Shown here one piece after another: positions 4,310 through 15,900 of a stretch of 20,763 bases of DNA (within the stretch, counting starts at the first letter, position 1; each line of letters opens with the position of its first letter). Under the pieces are notes generated by a model. The model saw only the letters and a program-made list of their open reading frames with translations. It was not told the origin of the DNA and did not search any database. Origin of the DNA: a virus. The stretch spans positions 1-20,763 of IMG/VR virus record IMGVR_UViG_3300006810_000520; one strand, written 5' to 3'. The translations under genes were made by a program, and so were the position numbers.

Positions 4310-4561
4310 ATGTCCAATTCACCAGTAGACAGAGATTCAGATTACATGTATCAAATGTGGGGAACAACATCATTAGTAACTGACTATCATAATCCAAATC
4401 AAAAACCAAAGGTGATTCAAGAAATTATGCATGATGACATTCCAAAGAATCAACATCATTTAAAAGAACAGTCTGAGATGCACCAAAAAATCAGAAATTC
4501 TGAAGATTATGATGATTGGGAATACGGGACAGAACCAAATTATGGAATTTCTTGGAAATGA
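4310..4561 (+). CDS. Unidentified hydrophilic protein (83 aa)
   Basis: ATG at 4310 with AGGAG at 4-bp spacing. The 83 residues are hydrophilic and rich in Asp, Asn, His, Gln and Tyr, with no membrane segment. The N-terminus is MSNSPVDRDSDYMYQMWGTT; a middle helix-like part is HHLKEQSEMHQKIRNS; the end is acidic and aromatic (EDYDDWEYGTEPNYGISWK). I do not recognise it. It lies between speD and gp25, and the gp25 late promoter box begins immediately after its stop. An antisense frame (4491-4715) that overlaps it and gp25 is a shadow. Confidence 0.65.
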   Translation: MSNSPVDRDSDYMYQMWGTTSLVTDYHNPNQKPKVIQEIMHDDIPKNQHHLKEQSEMHQKIRNSEDYDDWEYGTEPNYGISWK

Positions 4562-4562
4562 G

Positions 4563-4570
4563 CATAAATA
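4563..4570 (+). promoter_or_regulatory. T4-type late promoter for the baseplate wedge genes
   Basis: CATAAATA, an NATAAATA-type late box, starts 2 bp after the stop of the 83-aa gene and ends 23 bp before the gp25 ATG at 4594. Recognition would need the phage late sigma (gp55-like) and the sliding-clamp system. It is positioned to drive gp25, gp6 and the giant gp7-like gene as one late transcript. Confidence 0.75.
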
Positions 4571-4593
4571 ACTGAAGAAGTTTTCTGAATGAG

Positions 4594-4995
4594 ATGGCAG
4601 TAACAAGGATATCAAGATCCTTTAAAGATATTAGTCTATCTTTTGAACCACACCCTGTGACAAAAGATTTGCCAATATTAAAAAATGAAAATGCCATCAT
4701 TCGATCTATTCGCAATTTAGTTGAAACAATTCCAACTGAACGATTTTTTAATCCTATTCTAGGTTCAGAAGTTAGATCCAGTTTATTTGATTTTGTTGAT
4801 TATGCTACGGCATCCACCATAGAATCTCAAATCAAAACAACGGTGAAAAATTTTGAACCTAGGGTAGATAATTTGTTTATTGAAGTTTCGCCAAGACCAG
4901 ATCAAAATGAATTCGAAGTTACTGTTAACTTCGATATTATTGGACAGGAAATTCCAACACAAGAATATACGTTTATTCTAGAGGCAACAAGATAA
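4594..4995 (+). CDS. 25: Baseplate wedge subunit gp25 (133 aa)
   Basis: This is a GPW/gp25-family protein, the lysozyme-like-fold component that joins gp6 and gp53 in each baseplate wedge and is related to TssE of type VI secretion. The length (133 aa) matches T4 gp25 (132 aa). The sequence shows the expected strand-rich start with FKDISLSFEPHPVTKD, the helix ENAIIRSIRNLVETIPTERF, and the hallmark EPR motif at residues 88-90 in FEPRVDNLFIEV. It ends with the two terminal strands (FEVTVNFDI, QEYTFILEATR). The start follows a CATAAATA late box. One base separates its stop from the ATG of gp6, so the two are translated from the same message. Confidence 0.95.
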   Translation: MAVTRISRSFKDISLSFEPHPVTKDLPILKNENAIIRSIRNLVETIPTERFFNPILGSEVRSSLFDFVDYATASTIESQIKTTVKNFEPRVDNLFIEVSPRPDQNEFEVTVNFDIIGQEIPTQEYTFILEATR

Positions 4996-4996
4996 A

Positions 4997-6904
4997 ATGC
5001 CTTTTACTAAATTTACCAACCTAGACTTTGATCAGATAAAAACCTCAATAAAGGATTATCTTCGTGCGAATTCTGATTTTACAGATTTTGATTTTGAGGG
5101 GTCAAATTTTTCAATTTTAATTGATGCACTAGCATATAATACCTATATTACAGCATTTAATTCAAACATGGTTGTGAATGAATCTTTTTTAGATTCTGCA
5201 ACTATAAGAGAAAATGTTGTTTCACTTGCCAAGAATATAGGTTACAATCCTAGATCTAGACAATCTGCACAAGCCGTTGTATCCTTTGATATAGAGACAT
5301 CCGCCAGTACTCCCACAGTTTCATTGCAGGCAGGACTTGTTTGTATTGGTGATGTTCAAGGATCATCTTATGTATTTTCTATTCCAGAAAATATCTCACA
5401 AAATGTTGTCAATGGAGTTGCAACATTTAATAATCTAACAATATATCAAGGTACATTTTTAACTAAAGAATTTGTAGTAAATAATTCTTTAGATCAAAGA
5501 TTTATTTTAGATAATTCATTTATTGATACAAAAACTATCGTTGTTCATGTAAGAGAATCTGGAGAGAACGGAAGAGGTAGAAAATATTCTTTGATAGACA
5601 ATATAGTAAAAATTAATGAATTATCTGAGATTTATTTCATTCAAGAAATTAAAGATGAAAAATATGAACTTATTTTTGGTGATGGAAGGTTTGGTAAAAA
5701 ATTACAAAACGGAAGTGTTGTAAGTGTTAGTTACATTGTAACTGATGGATTGGATGGGAATGGTGCAAGACAATTTGCATATGCAGGATCAGTTAGAAGT
5801 GCGTCAGATTCTGTAGTTATTCCAACTAATACAGTTGATGTTACGACAATTAACTCATCTACTAATGGGTCTGAAATAGAAAATATTAGTTCTATTAAAT
5901 ATTTCGCACCGAGATTGTATTCATCTCAGTTTAGAGCAGTTACTGCGAAGGACTATGAGGCAATTATACCAAGTTTAATCTATGAAAATGCGGAATCAAT
6001 ATCAGTTGTTGGTGGTGAAGAATTAGATCCTCCAGAATATGGAACTGTTTCAATTAGTATCAAACCAAAAGGTGGTACATTTATTTCGGATTTTGATAAG
6101 GAGCAAATATTATCAAAATTAAAGCAATATAGTTTGACAGGAATTAATCAAAAAATCGTAGATCTTAAGATTCTATATGTTGAAATTGATTCTTCAATCT
6201 ATTATGATTATTCTAAAATTTCCAGTGTTGAGAATTTAAAAACAAAAGTAATAAATTCTCTCGATAAGTATTCAAAATCTGTAGAATTAAATAAATTTGG
6301 TGGTAGATTTAAGTATAGTAGGGTTCTGCAAGTTATTGATAATACCGATGTTTCAATAACATCTAACATTACTAAAGTTATTATGAGAAGGGACTTAAAA
6401 GTGGCGATTAATAATTTTGCACAATATGAACTTTGTTATGGTAATAAGTTTCATATTAATACAAAAGGGTATAATATCAAGTCTACCGGATTTAGAATTT
6501 CAAATTATCCCAATACAACTGCTTATCTCACAGACACTCCAAATTCTGATGGAAAAACAGGAACAATATCTATTATTAAAATTGATGCTGATTCAAAAAC
6601 AACTCCAATAACCATTTTAGTTCAGTCCGCCGGAACAGTGGATTATGAAAGAGGAGAAATTAGACTCGGCACAATTAAAATAATCTCAACTGTTGAGCCT
6701 GAGAATGTCATTCAGATACAAGCAGTGCCAGAATCAAATGATGTAATTGGATTGAAAGACTTATATTTAGATTTTAACATCTCAAAAAGTAAAATAAATA
6801 TGGTTAAGGATGTCATCGCTTCTGGTGAAGATATCTCTGGAGTGGTATTTTCTAAAGATTCTTACAGATCAAGTTATTTAAACGGAGAAATAACGAGGAC
6901 ATAA
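4997..6904 (+). CDS. 6: Baseplate wedge subunit gp6 (635 aa)
   Basis: gp6 forms the continuous ring that links the wedges of T4-type baseplates. At 635 residues this protein is close to T4 gp6 (660 aa). The N-terminus (FTNLDFDQIKTSIKDYLRAN, then FEGSNFSILIDALAYNTYI and VNESFLDSATIRENVVSLAKNIGYNPRS, residues 7-88) is the characteristic helical start of gp6. A J-domain-like signature follows: FGDGRFGKKLQNGSVV at residues 227-242, with GLDGNGA shortly after. The region FAPRLYSSQFRAVTAKDYEAI (303-323) is a further classic gp6/J feature. The C-terminal third is beta-rich. It sits between gp25 and the giant gene, with one base between stop and start on each side, which fixes it as the second gene of a late structural operon. 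Confidence 0.95.
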   Translation: MPFTKFTNLDFDQIKTSIKDYLRANSDFTDFDFEGSNFSILIDALAYNTYITAFNSNMVVNESFLDSATIRENVVSLAKNIGYNPRSRQSAQAVVSFDIETSASTPTVSLQAGLVCIGDVQGSSYVFSIPENISQNVVNGVATFNNLTIYQGTFLTKEFVVNNSLDQRFILDNSFIDTKTIVVHVRESGENGRGRKYSLIDNIVKINELSEIYFIQEIKDEKYELIFGDGRFGKKLQNGSVVSVSYIVTDGLDGNGARQFAYAGSVRSASDSVVIPTNTVDVTTINSSTNGSEIENISSIKYFAPRLYSSQFRAVTAKDYEAIIPSLIYENAESISVVGGEELDPPEYGTVSISIKPKGGTFISDFDKEQILSKLKQYSLTGINQKIVDLKILYVEIDSSIYYDYSKISSVENLKTKVINSLDKYSKSVELNKFGGRFKYSRVLQVIDNTDVSITSNITKVIMRRDLKVAINNFAQYELCYGNKFHINTKGYNIKSTGFRISNYPNTTAYLTDTPNSDGKTGTISIIKIDADSKTTPITILVQSAGTVDYERGEIRLGTIKIISTVEPENVIQIQAVPESNDVIGLKDLYLDFNISKSKINMVKDVIASGEDISGVVFSKDSYRSSYLNGEITRT

Positions 6905-6905
6905 T

Positions 6906-9900
6906 ATGATCGGAACAACTTTTGACAGTCGAGTAAAGATACATCAAGTAATTCAAAATCAACTACCAGAATTTATCTTAGATGAAAGCCCAAAGGCAGT
7001 TGATTTTTTAAAACAATATTTTATTTCTCAAGAATATCAAGGTGGACCAACCGATATTGTTGAGAATTTAGACCAATATTTAAAATTAGATAATCTAACC
7101 CCAGAAGTCGTTGGTGGATCAGTAACTTTATCAGAATCTATTAACAATTCACAAACTACTATTGTAGTAAATTCTACAAAAGGATTTCCAAATTCATATG
7201 GAATCTTAAAAATTGACGATGAGATTATTACATATAAAGAGAAAACTGAAACTACATTTAATGGTTGTATACGTGGATTTAGTGGAGTAACTAATTATCA
7301 TAAAGATTTAGAGTATGAGGAATTAGTATTCTCAGAATCTTCTAGTTCGTCTCATACTTCTGGAGCAAAAATTGAAAATCTCAGTGTATTATTCTTAATA
7401 GAATTTTATAAAAAGTTAAAATATACATTTACTCCAGGATTAGAAGACCTTGATTTTGTTTCCGATTTGAACGTTGGTAATTTTATTAAACATGCAAAAA
7501 CATTTTATCAGTCTAAAGGAACAGAAGAATCATTTAGAATACTTTTTAATATTTTATTTGGTGTAAATCCAAAAATTGTAGACCTGGAAAAATTCTTAAT
7601 CAAATCTTCTGGTGCAAATTACATTAGACGAGAGGCATTGATTGTTGAAAAAATTTCTGGAGATATTTCTTCATTATTAGGTCAGACAATTAGATCTGAA
7701 AAAGATCCTTCTATATCTGGATCAATATCAGAAATTGAAATTATTACTAGAAATAATAATACTTATTATAAAATTCTAATGTTCGTTGGTTATGATGATA
7801 TCAAAGAAACAGCATTTTCAACTTTTGTTATTACACCAAATACAAAATGTATCGATGATATCACGGTAGGAGAAACAGTAATCACCGTAGACTCTACGCT
7901 AGGATTTTTAGATTCTAGTATTTTATATGTTAATGGTAATATTATTGAATATACAAGTAAATCAATTAATCAATTTTTTGGTTGCAAGAGTTTAAACAGC
8001 AACTCAATTTCTATTTCTATACCCAAAAAATCTTCAATCGTATCTGATTTTACATATTATGGATACGAAAACGGTGATATTACAAAAAAAGTAATCTTTA
8101 GGGTAACTGGTGTTTTATCTGATCTTAGAATACTTTCGCAAAATTACAGTTTACTTGAAAATGACATTATTGGCGTAAAACAATTGGGTGATAAAATTAA
8201 TATTCCTGAGGATAATTCTAATTTAACTTATAAACAAATACATGCAAATAGTTGGATTTATAACACTAGTTCCAGTTATCAAATAGATGTTATAGGATCT
8301 TCTTTTGTAATTACAAAATCTTCTATACATAAATCTTCTATTAAAGTAGGTGATTATGTAGAAATTGTTTCTAAAATTACCAATCTTCCCGTCAGTGGAT
8401 TGGATAATGTTTTAGTGATTAGTATAGTTGATAAGAAAATAACACTAAATCAAAATCTTTCTTCATTAAATCCATTGAGATTATATGAAATAAGAAGGAA
8501 ATTAGTCAAATCAAATAGTTCTATTGTACCAATTAGTATTGATGGTAATGAAAATTTAAATAATAAAGTATTTGCTGATGTGCAAAATACATATTCTGAT
8601 AATAATGGTGAATTCATTTATGTAGCATCAAATTCATTACCTTCTTATACTATAGATAGTAATATTTTTGAGTATGAAGTATCTGATGTAAGTAATTATA
8701 GTGAAATAACGCAAAAATATTCCCAACTTGAGTTAAATGCTAATATATCATTTTTAACCGGAGATGAAATTTATTATACTTATTCAGATACCCCAATTTC
8801 TGGATTGGAAGAAGGCAAATACTATGTTGAATTAGTATCATCCAGAAAAATAAGATTATATACATCAAGAAACTTTATTGATATTTCATCGTATATCGAA
8901 TTTGGATCCTTAACTTCTGGCACACATACATTCACATTATTGTCACAAAAAGAAAAATTCATTTCACCTCAAAAAACACTAAAGAAATTTAAACTAGATC
9001 CAGATATTGGTAATATTGAAGGTGATGTAACACTTCCAGGATCGATTGGAATGTTATCTAATGGTGTTGAGATATTCAACTATAAATCAAATGATAAAAT
9101 CTATTATGGTCCATTAGAGTCTGTTTCAACTTTAAATCCTGGAAAAAATTATGATGTTATAAATCCACCAAAATTATTGGTTTCCGGTAATGCAAAAGTT
9201 CAACCAATTTTACAGGGAAGTATTGCAGAAGTTTATGTAGACCCTCAAGAATTTGACATTGAAGTAAATGTTTCAATAGCGGTTACTGGTGGAAATGGAA
9301 AAAATTCGATTCTAAAACCAATAATTACTCGCAAAAGAAGAGAGGTACTCTTTGATGCTAGAGAATCATCGAAAGGTGGTGGTGTTGATATTACTAATGA
9401 AAGAATTACTTTCTTATCAGATCACAATTTTATCACGGGGCAAGAAGTAACTTATGATAATAATGGGAATTCTAATATAGGAATATCATCATTCAAAGCT
9501 GGAAATTATGATCAAGAACAAGAATTGGTTGACGAATCTGTATATTTTGTAAAAGTATTAAACAATACTACTGTTCAGATTCATAATACTTTTGGAGATT
9601 CGATATCTGGTGTTAACACAGTTGGATTTACTACTATTGGAACATCTGGCATTCAAAAGTTTAAAACAAAAATATCAAATACACTATCAGAAATTAAAGT
9701 TTATGATGGTGGAGAAGGATTCACAAATAGAAATTTAAGAGTTAATCCATCTGGTATATCAACTTATAAAAGTACTATTAATTTTGTAAATCATGGATTT
9801 TCAACAGGAGAAATAGTAACTTATAATTATCAAACTAGTCCAATAACTGGAATATCTACAAACAATCAATACTATGTAATTAAACTTACTAATAATGCTT

Positions 9901-12900
9901 TTAGAATTTGTGATGCTGGAATTGGTGCGACTATTAGGGAAAATTATGAAAAAAATAATTATGTAAAATTTTCTAGTACTGGATCAGGATATCAAATCTT
10001 CAATTATCCATCAATATCAGTAACTGTAAATTATAATTCAATAGGAGTTGGTACAACGGCAATTAGAGGTACAATAGTTGCAACTCCAGTAGTTAAAGGT
10101 GGAATAGTTGATACTTACGTATATGAAAAAGGATCTGATTATGGATCTAAAGTATTAAATTTCCATAAAAAACCATCAATAAAAGTTGAAGAACCCAATC
10201 ATGCTCAAATAAAACCCATTATTAGTGATGGAAAAATAACCAAAACCCTGATTCTTTATTCCGGATCTAAGTATAGTTCTACCCCAGATATTGCTGTTAT
10301 AGGAGATGGTACTGGGGCTAAATTAAGGGGTATTATAGGATCAAACGGAAAACTTTCCTCGATAATTGTAGTTAATCAGGGATTTGGATATAGTGAAGAA
10401 AAAACATCAATTTTAGTTAGATCTCCCGGACAGAATGTAATTTTTAATCCTAATGTAAGAAGTCTATCTATAAATCAAGGATATAAGTATGGTATACAAG
10501 GAGCATTTGGTAGAGAAGTTGCAAATGAGTTATTATATAAATCTGATAAAGGATTGCAATATTTTGTATATGCATATACTAAAAAGATTCAAGATTACTT
10601 TAATGATACGGGAACAACACATTCACCAATAATTGGATGGTCTTATGATGGTATTCCAATATATGGACCATACGGATATACGGATCCTTATAATTCAAAT
10701 ACATCACCAAAATTAATTTCTACTGGATATGGTACAACTACTATTGTAAATAGACCTTCTGAGTTTGAAATTGGATTTTTTAAGGAAGATTATGCATTTA
10801 ATGGGGAAGGTGACTTAGATGAACATAATGGTAGATATTGTGTAACCCCAGAATTTCCAAATGGAACCTATGCTTATTTTGCAACTTCAGAATTAAATGT
10901 TCTTGGAGAATTAACTGGAAAGTTTCCGTATTTTATTGGAAATCATTTTAGATCAAAATTTATATCTGATAATATAAATTTAAATCAATCTACATTTGAT
11001 TTAAATAATTCAGGTTTGTTTAGAAATACCTTACCATATAATGTTAATGATCAATATGCTGGGAATGACTTTATTGTCGAATCAAATGAACTAATTAACC
11101 AAACTGCACAAATTGAGTCTGTCAGTCATGGTGAAGTAACATCTTTAAAGATTATAGAATCAGGAGATAATTACAAGGTATCTGACAGATTGAATTTTGA
11201 TGAATCTAATTCCGATGGATTTGGAATCAATGCCCAAGTTTCGGAATTAAAAGGTAGACAAATTGTTGAAATTAATACAAATAGGATTACTTATCAGAAT
11301 GTTGTTGTTACTAGAAAAAATAATAAAAAACTTGAATTTAGAATAGATCCATATCATGAATTTAATAGTGGTGATAATATTAATATTTCAGGAATAACTA
11401 CAGATTTATTCACTCTAAATGGTCAATATAAAATAGGATTTACAACTTATACTTCATACACCACCAAGTACATTCCACCGGCAGGTAGTACTGGTATTGT
11501 AACATTCATGACTTTACCTTTCATTCCCGGAAATATTTCTATAGGAAGTAGTATCAAAATTGAAAATGAAGTTGTAGAAATCCTTGATAAATTTGATATT
11601 CAAAATACCTTAAAAATTAAAAGAGTTGGATCTGGTGTATCTCATGCTGAAGGAACTTCGGTTTATTTCTTACCCAATTCGTTTGAAATTGATAAAGATA
11701 CTGATCCGTTCAATTCCAAAAATACTACAAAAGTGTATTTCAATCCAAGAAATACGTTGGGGATTGGAACTACATCAGGTGGTGGAGATAATAGAAGTTA
11801 TTGGATAGATGGTGTAAAATATTACACATTTACACCAACCCAATCAATATTCATACCAAAACATCCATTTAGAACTGGACAAAAACTTACTTTTAGAAAG
11901 CAGTCTGGAACTTCTGGATTAACAATAAGAGACGAAAGTGGAAATACTTCTATATTATTATTATCATTGAGTCAGACAATGTATGCTATTAATAAGTCTA
12001 AAGACTATATTGGAATTGCTACTAGTAGAGAATCTGCAGTAACTGGTAATGGAGTATTTTTCCCTGGACCAACAGGAACAGATAATGAGTTTTATACTAT
12101 CGAATCATCAGAAACGCAACTTCTTTGTGATGTAAATAAACTTGAGTCTACAATAGTAACTACATCTGAACATTTACTTCAGAAAAATGATCAAATAGAT
12201 CTCATAATTAAACCAAATTTATCTGTTGGAATTGGAACTACAACTTCAATAAAATTAAGATATAGTGATCAGTCAAAGTCTTTGTTAGTACATAAAACTT
12301 TAATCGAAAATGTTAATACCTCCACGAATACTATAGGTATAACATCACATTTATTTAATACTGGCGATTTAGTTTATTATGATTCTGAAGATACTGTTGC
12401 CGCTGGATTGGTCACAGGAAAATATTATGTTTGTAAGATAGATCATAACAATATTAAATTATCTACAAATTATTATGATTGCCTTTTAGATTCACCAAAA
12501 ACTGTGTCTATTACTTCTAGTGGAGGTAATTTACAAGAACTTTGGTTTGTTAATCCAAAATTAAACTTTGTAAACAACAATAATATTATATTTGATGCTA
12601 CAGATCCATCATTAGTAGGGTATAATTTTAATCTGTATTATGATAATAAATTTAACAATAAATTTATATTAGATTTTGAAGACCCGACTCCAATTTTATC
12701 GGGAGTTGGAACTTTTGGGTCGTCTGGATTTTTAACTATTAACCATTCTGGTAGAATTCCACAAAAATTATATTATAATTTAGAAAAAAATCACACACCA
12801 CAAGATATTGATGAAGATGTTATTGATTTTTGTGAGCTTGAATTTTCTAATAGTGCTTATAATGGGCGATATAATGTTCATGGAATAGGTTCTACAACAT

Positions 12901-15900
12901 TTAGTATTTCTTTAAGAAACACTCCAGAAAAATTAAATTATACTAGTTCTAATTGTGATGTTTTGGAGTATGTTACAACTTCAAAGTCTGCCAAAGGTCC
13001 AATTAATAAAGTAAAAATTATTTCTGGTGGATCTAATTATAATAAGTTACCAGTTTATAATGGTGCAATATCTCAAAATGGCGATGGTGCATATATTTTA
13101 CCAAAATCTTCAAGCATTGGTAGATTAAATAGATTTAGAATTATCAATGAAGGATTTGAATATTCGTCGGATAAAACTTTAGTGCCATTTGCAGAAATTC
13201 CAAAAGTAGTCTCACTTAAAAATTCTAAAAAAGTATCTTTCGTCGATGTTGTTTATGGTGGAAAATATTATCTGACACCACCAAATTTAGTTTTAGTGAA
13301 TAAAACTACGGGTAAAAAGATAGATAGTGGATTATTAACTGCAAATGTAAATGGAAATTCAATTGTTAGTGTAGATATTCAAAAAACTCCTGTAGGAATT
13401 CCTCTTGAAACCCCCATAGTAAGATCTGTAAATAATACTAATGGTGTTAAAATTGACACTATTCAAACCTCAGTAACTGGTGTAGGTACAATTTTCTTAG
13501 CGACTCCTATTGTAGGATTTGCAACATCTCCTTTTGTAACTGGTGATTTCGTTTTTGTTGAGGGTGTCACTAATTATGATCCCGGAATTGGTAATACAAT
13601 TGGTCTTGGGTTTAATTCTGCAGATCATGGGTATGAATTTTTTGAGGTTACTAACTATTTTACAGGTTCTAATCCAGGAAAACTTGAATTTAAAATTCCA
13701 AAATTATATGGAAATCCTGGACTAGCAAAAACTGTCCAAGATTCTTTTGCGACGGTAGTAAATAAAACCAAAATGCCATCATTTACAGTTACTACAGAAA
13801 AGTCTATTTTCTTAGAAACTGAACAATTATATTCCTCCAAAAATGGTCAAGAATTCGAAAAAAGAGATTTATATGTATCATATTCCGATGGAAACTCGGT
13901 AAGATTAACTGGTAGTTATAATCTAACTATAGGTGAACTCATAAAAGGATCTTATTCATTCTTTACTGGTCAAGTAAGTGATATTGAATCATATGAAGGT
14001 GTATTCGACGTTAGTTTTTCAAAAACAGAGGATATTGGGTGGATTGATGATGCAGGAAAAATAAGTAATGATACTCAGGTAATACAAGATAATGATTATT
14101 ATCAAAATCTTTCATACACTATTAAAAGTTCTAAGAGTTGGGAAGAGATAGTAACACCGGTTAATAACTTAGTCCATCCTACTGGACTTAAGAATTTTGC
14201 AGACATAGAAGTGCAGCAAAATGCTCAGACTGGAATTGCAACATTTGGTAATAGTCAAATTGAAATTATCAGAGACTGTATTCAAGTTTCTGATGTTACT
14301 ACTGTTAATAATATAGATTTGGTTTATGATATAGAACCTTTAATAGATTCTACAAATATTGTTAAGTTTCAAAACCTTAAACTTGCAGATTACGTTGAGT
14401 GTAGAACTAATAGAGTATTAACTATAGATGATATTAGTCCATTATTCTCCAGTATCGAAGACGAGAAAAAATTAGCATACACAATTGTTTCACCATTAAG
14501 TATATTAAAAAGACTTAATAAAGCTTTAATACAAATTAAAGAGATTGGTGGTAATGACATACAAATATCGGAAATTGTTGTTATTAATGATCCTGATGAA
14601 TCATTCACTTTACAAAGAGGATTTGTTTCAAACAAAAATACTTCTATAGGTGATGTAACTGGATTTATTGATGATTTTAGTACATTCTTCTTGAAATTTG
14701 ATCCGGTAGATACTTTCAATACAGATTATGAATTAAAAATTTTGAAGACAGAATTCACAACTTCATTTACCGGTATTTCAACTTATAGTCTAGGGATGAA
14801 TAGACTAATTTCATCTAATGCTATAGTTAATCCAGGAATAACAACTACTATAGTATCATTTGAATCTGAAAAATTTGATTCATTCTATACCAGTGTTCAT
14901 TTTTATGATATTGTGACTAATGAAGCAAACTATGTGGAACTTTTTGTCACACATGATAACGAAAATACATATGTAAATGAATTCTATTTTGATAGTAATG
15001 ATTCTAATTATGGAAATTATATTGGATCTTTTGGTGCATCACTATCTAATGGTGTTATAAGTCTTGATTTTGAAAATTTAAATATCAGCAATAAGTACAG
15101 ATTCTCTAGTAAGACAGTTGGATTTGGATCAACAGCTGTTGGAATAGAAACATATAGATTTAAATATTCTGGACAACCTGATGGATTAGAGGAAACTGCA
15201 TTATATGCATCAGAATATGTTAATTCAGCATCTAATGTTGATGTAGTTGTTGTAGATTCAAGAAGAATTACATCTTTAAAATCTACCGTAAGAGTTTCTT
15301 ATGGACAAACATCTGCTCTACATCAAGTATTGCTTGTTTCAGATAAAATTGATGTATCTACTACTCAATATCCATTCGTATCTATTGGTGCAACATCTGG
15401 AATAGGCACATTTGGCGGATCTATAGATGGATTTGATTTAAAATTAACATTTTATCCAGATGTTACAGAAACAAATGGTGCTAATTTAGAAATTAGAGCA
15501 TTTACTGAAGAATTCTATGGTGAGTTTGATGAGATTAATATACCACCAAAACTTTTCTATGGACAAGTTACAGAGTCATTTAATATTGCAAAATATTTCG
15601 GTTCTAATTCGGAAAGAAAAGATAGATTAAACTTCACATTAAATCACAATGGAACACCAATATTCCAAAAAGAATTTGATCCATCTGATATTAATGTTTT
15701 AGATCGCAATACTCATACATTTAATATTACAGACCATTTCTTCAGCACTGGAGAAGAACTTTATTACAGACCTAAATCTACTTATGTTGGTGTTGGAACT
15801 GTTGCAGTTGGTATAGGTACAACTGAAAATTATCTTGGGATAACTACAGATATACTTCCAGAAAAAGTGTATCCAATTAAAATAGATAATAATCAATTTA

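Noticed and set aside
14390-14719. 109-codon antisense open frame within the giant gene
   Set aside because: It lies opposite a clearly coding, domain-containing frame, has no ribosome site or promoter, and its composition is that of reversed beta-rich coding sequence.
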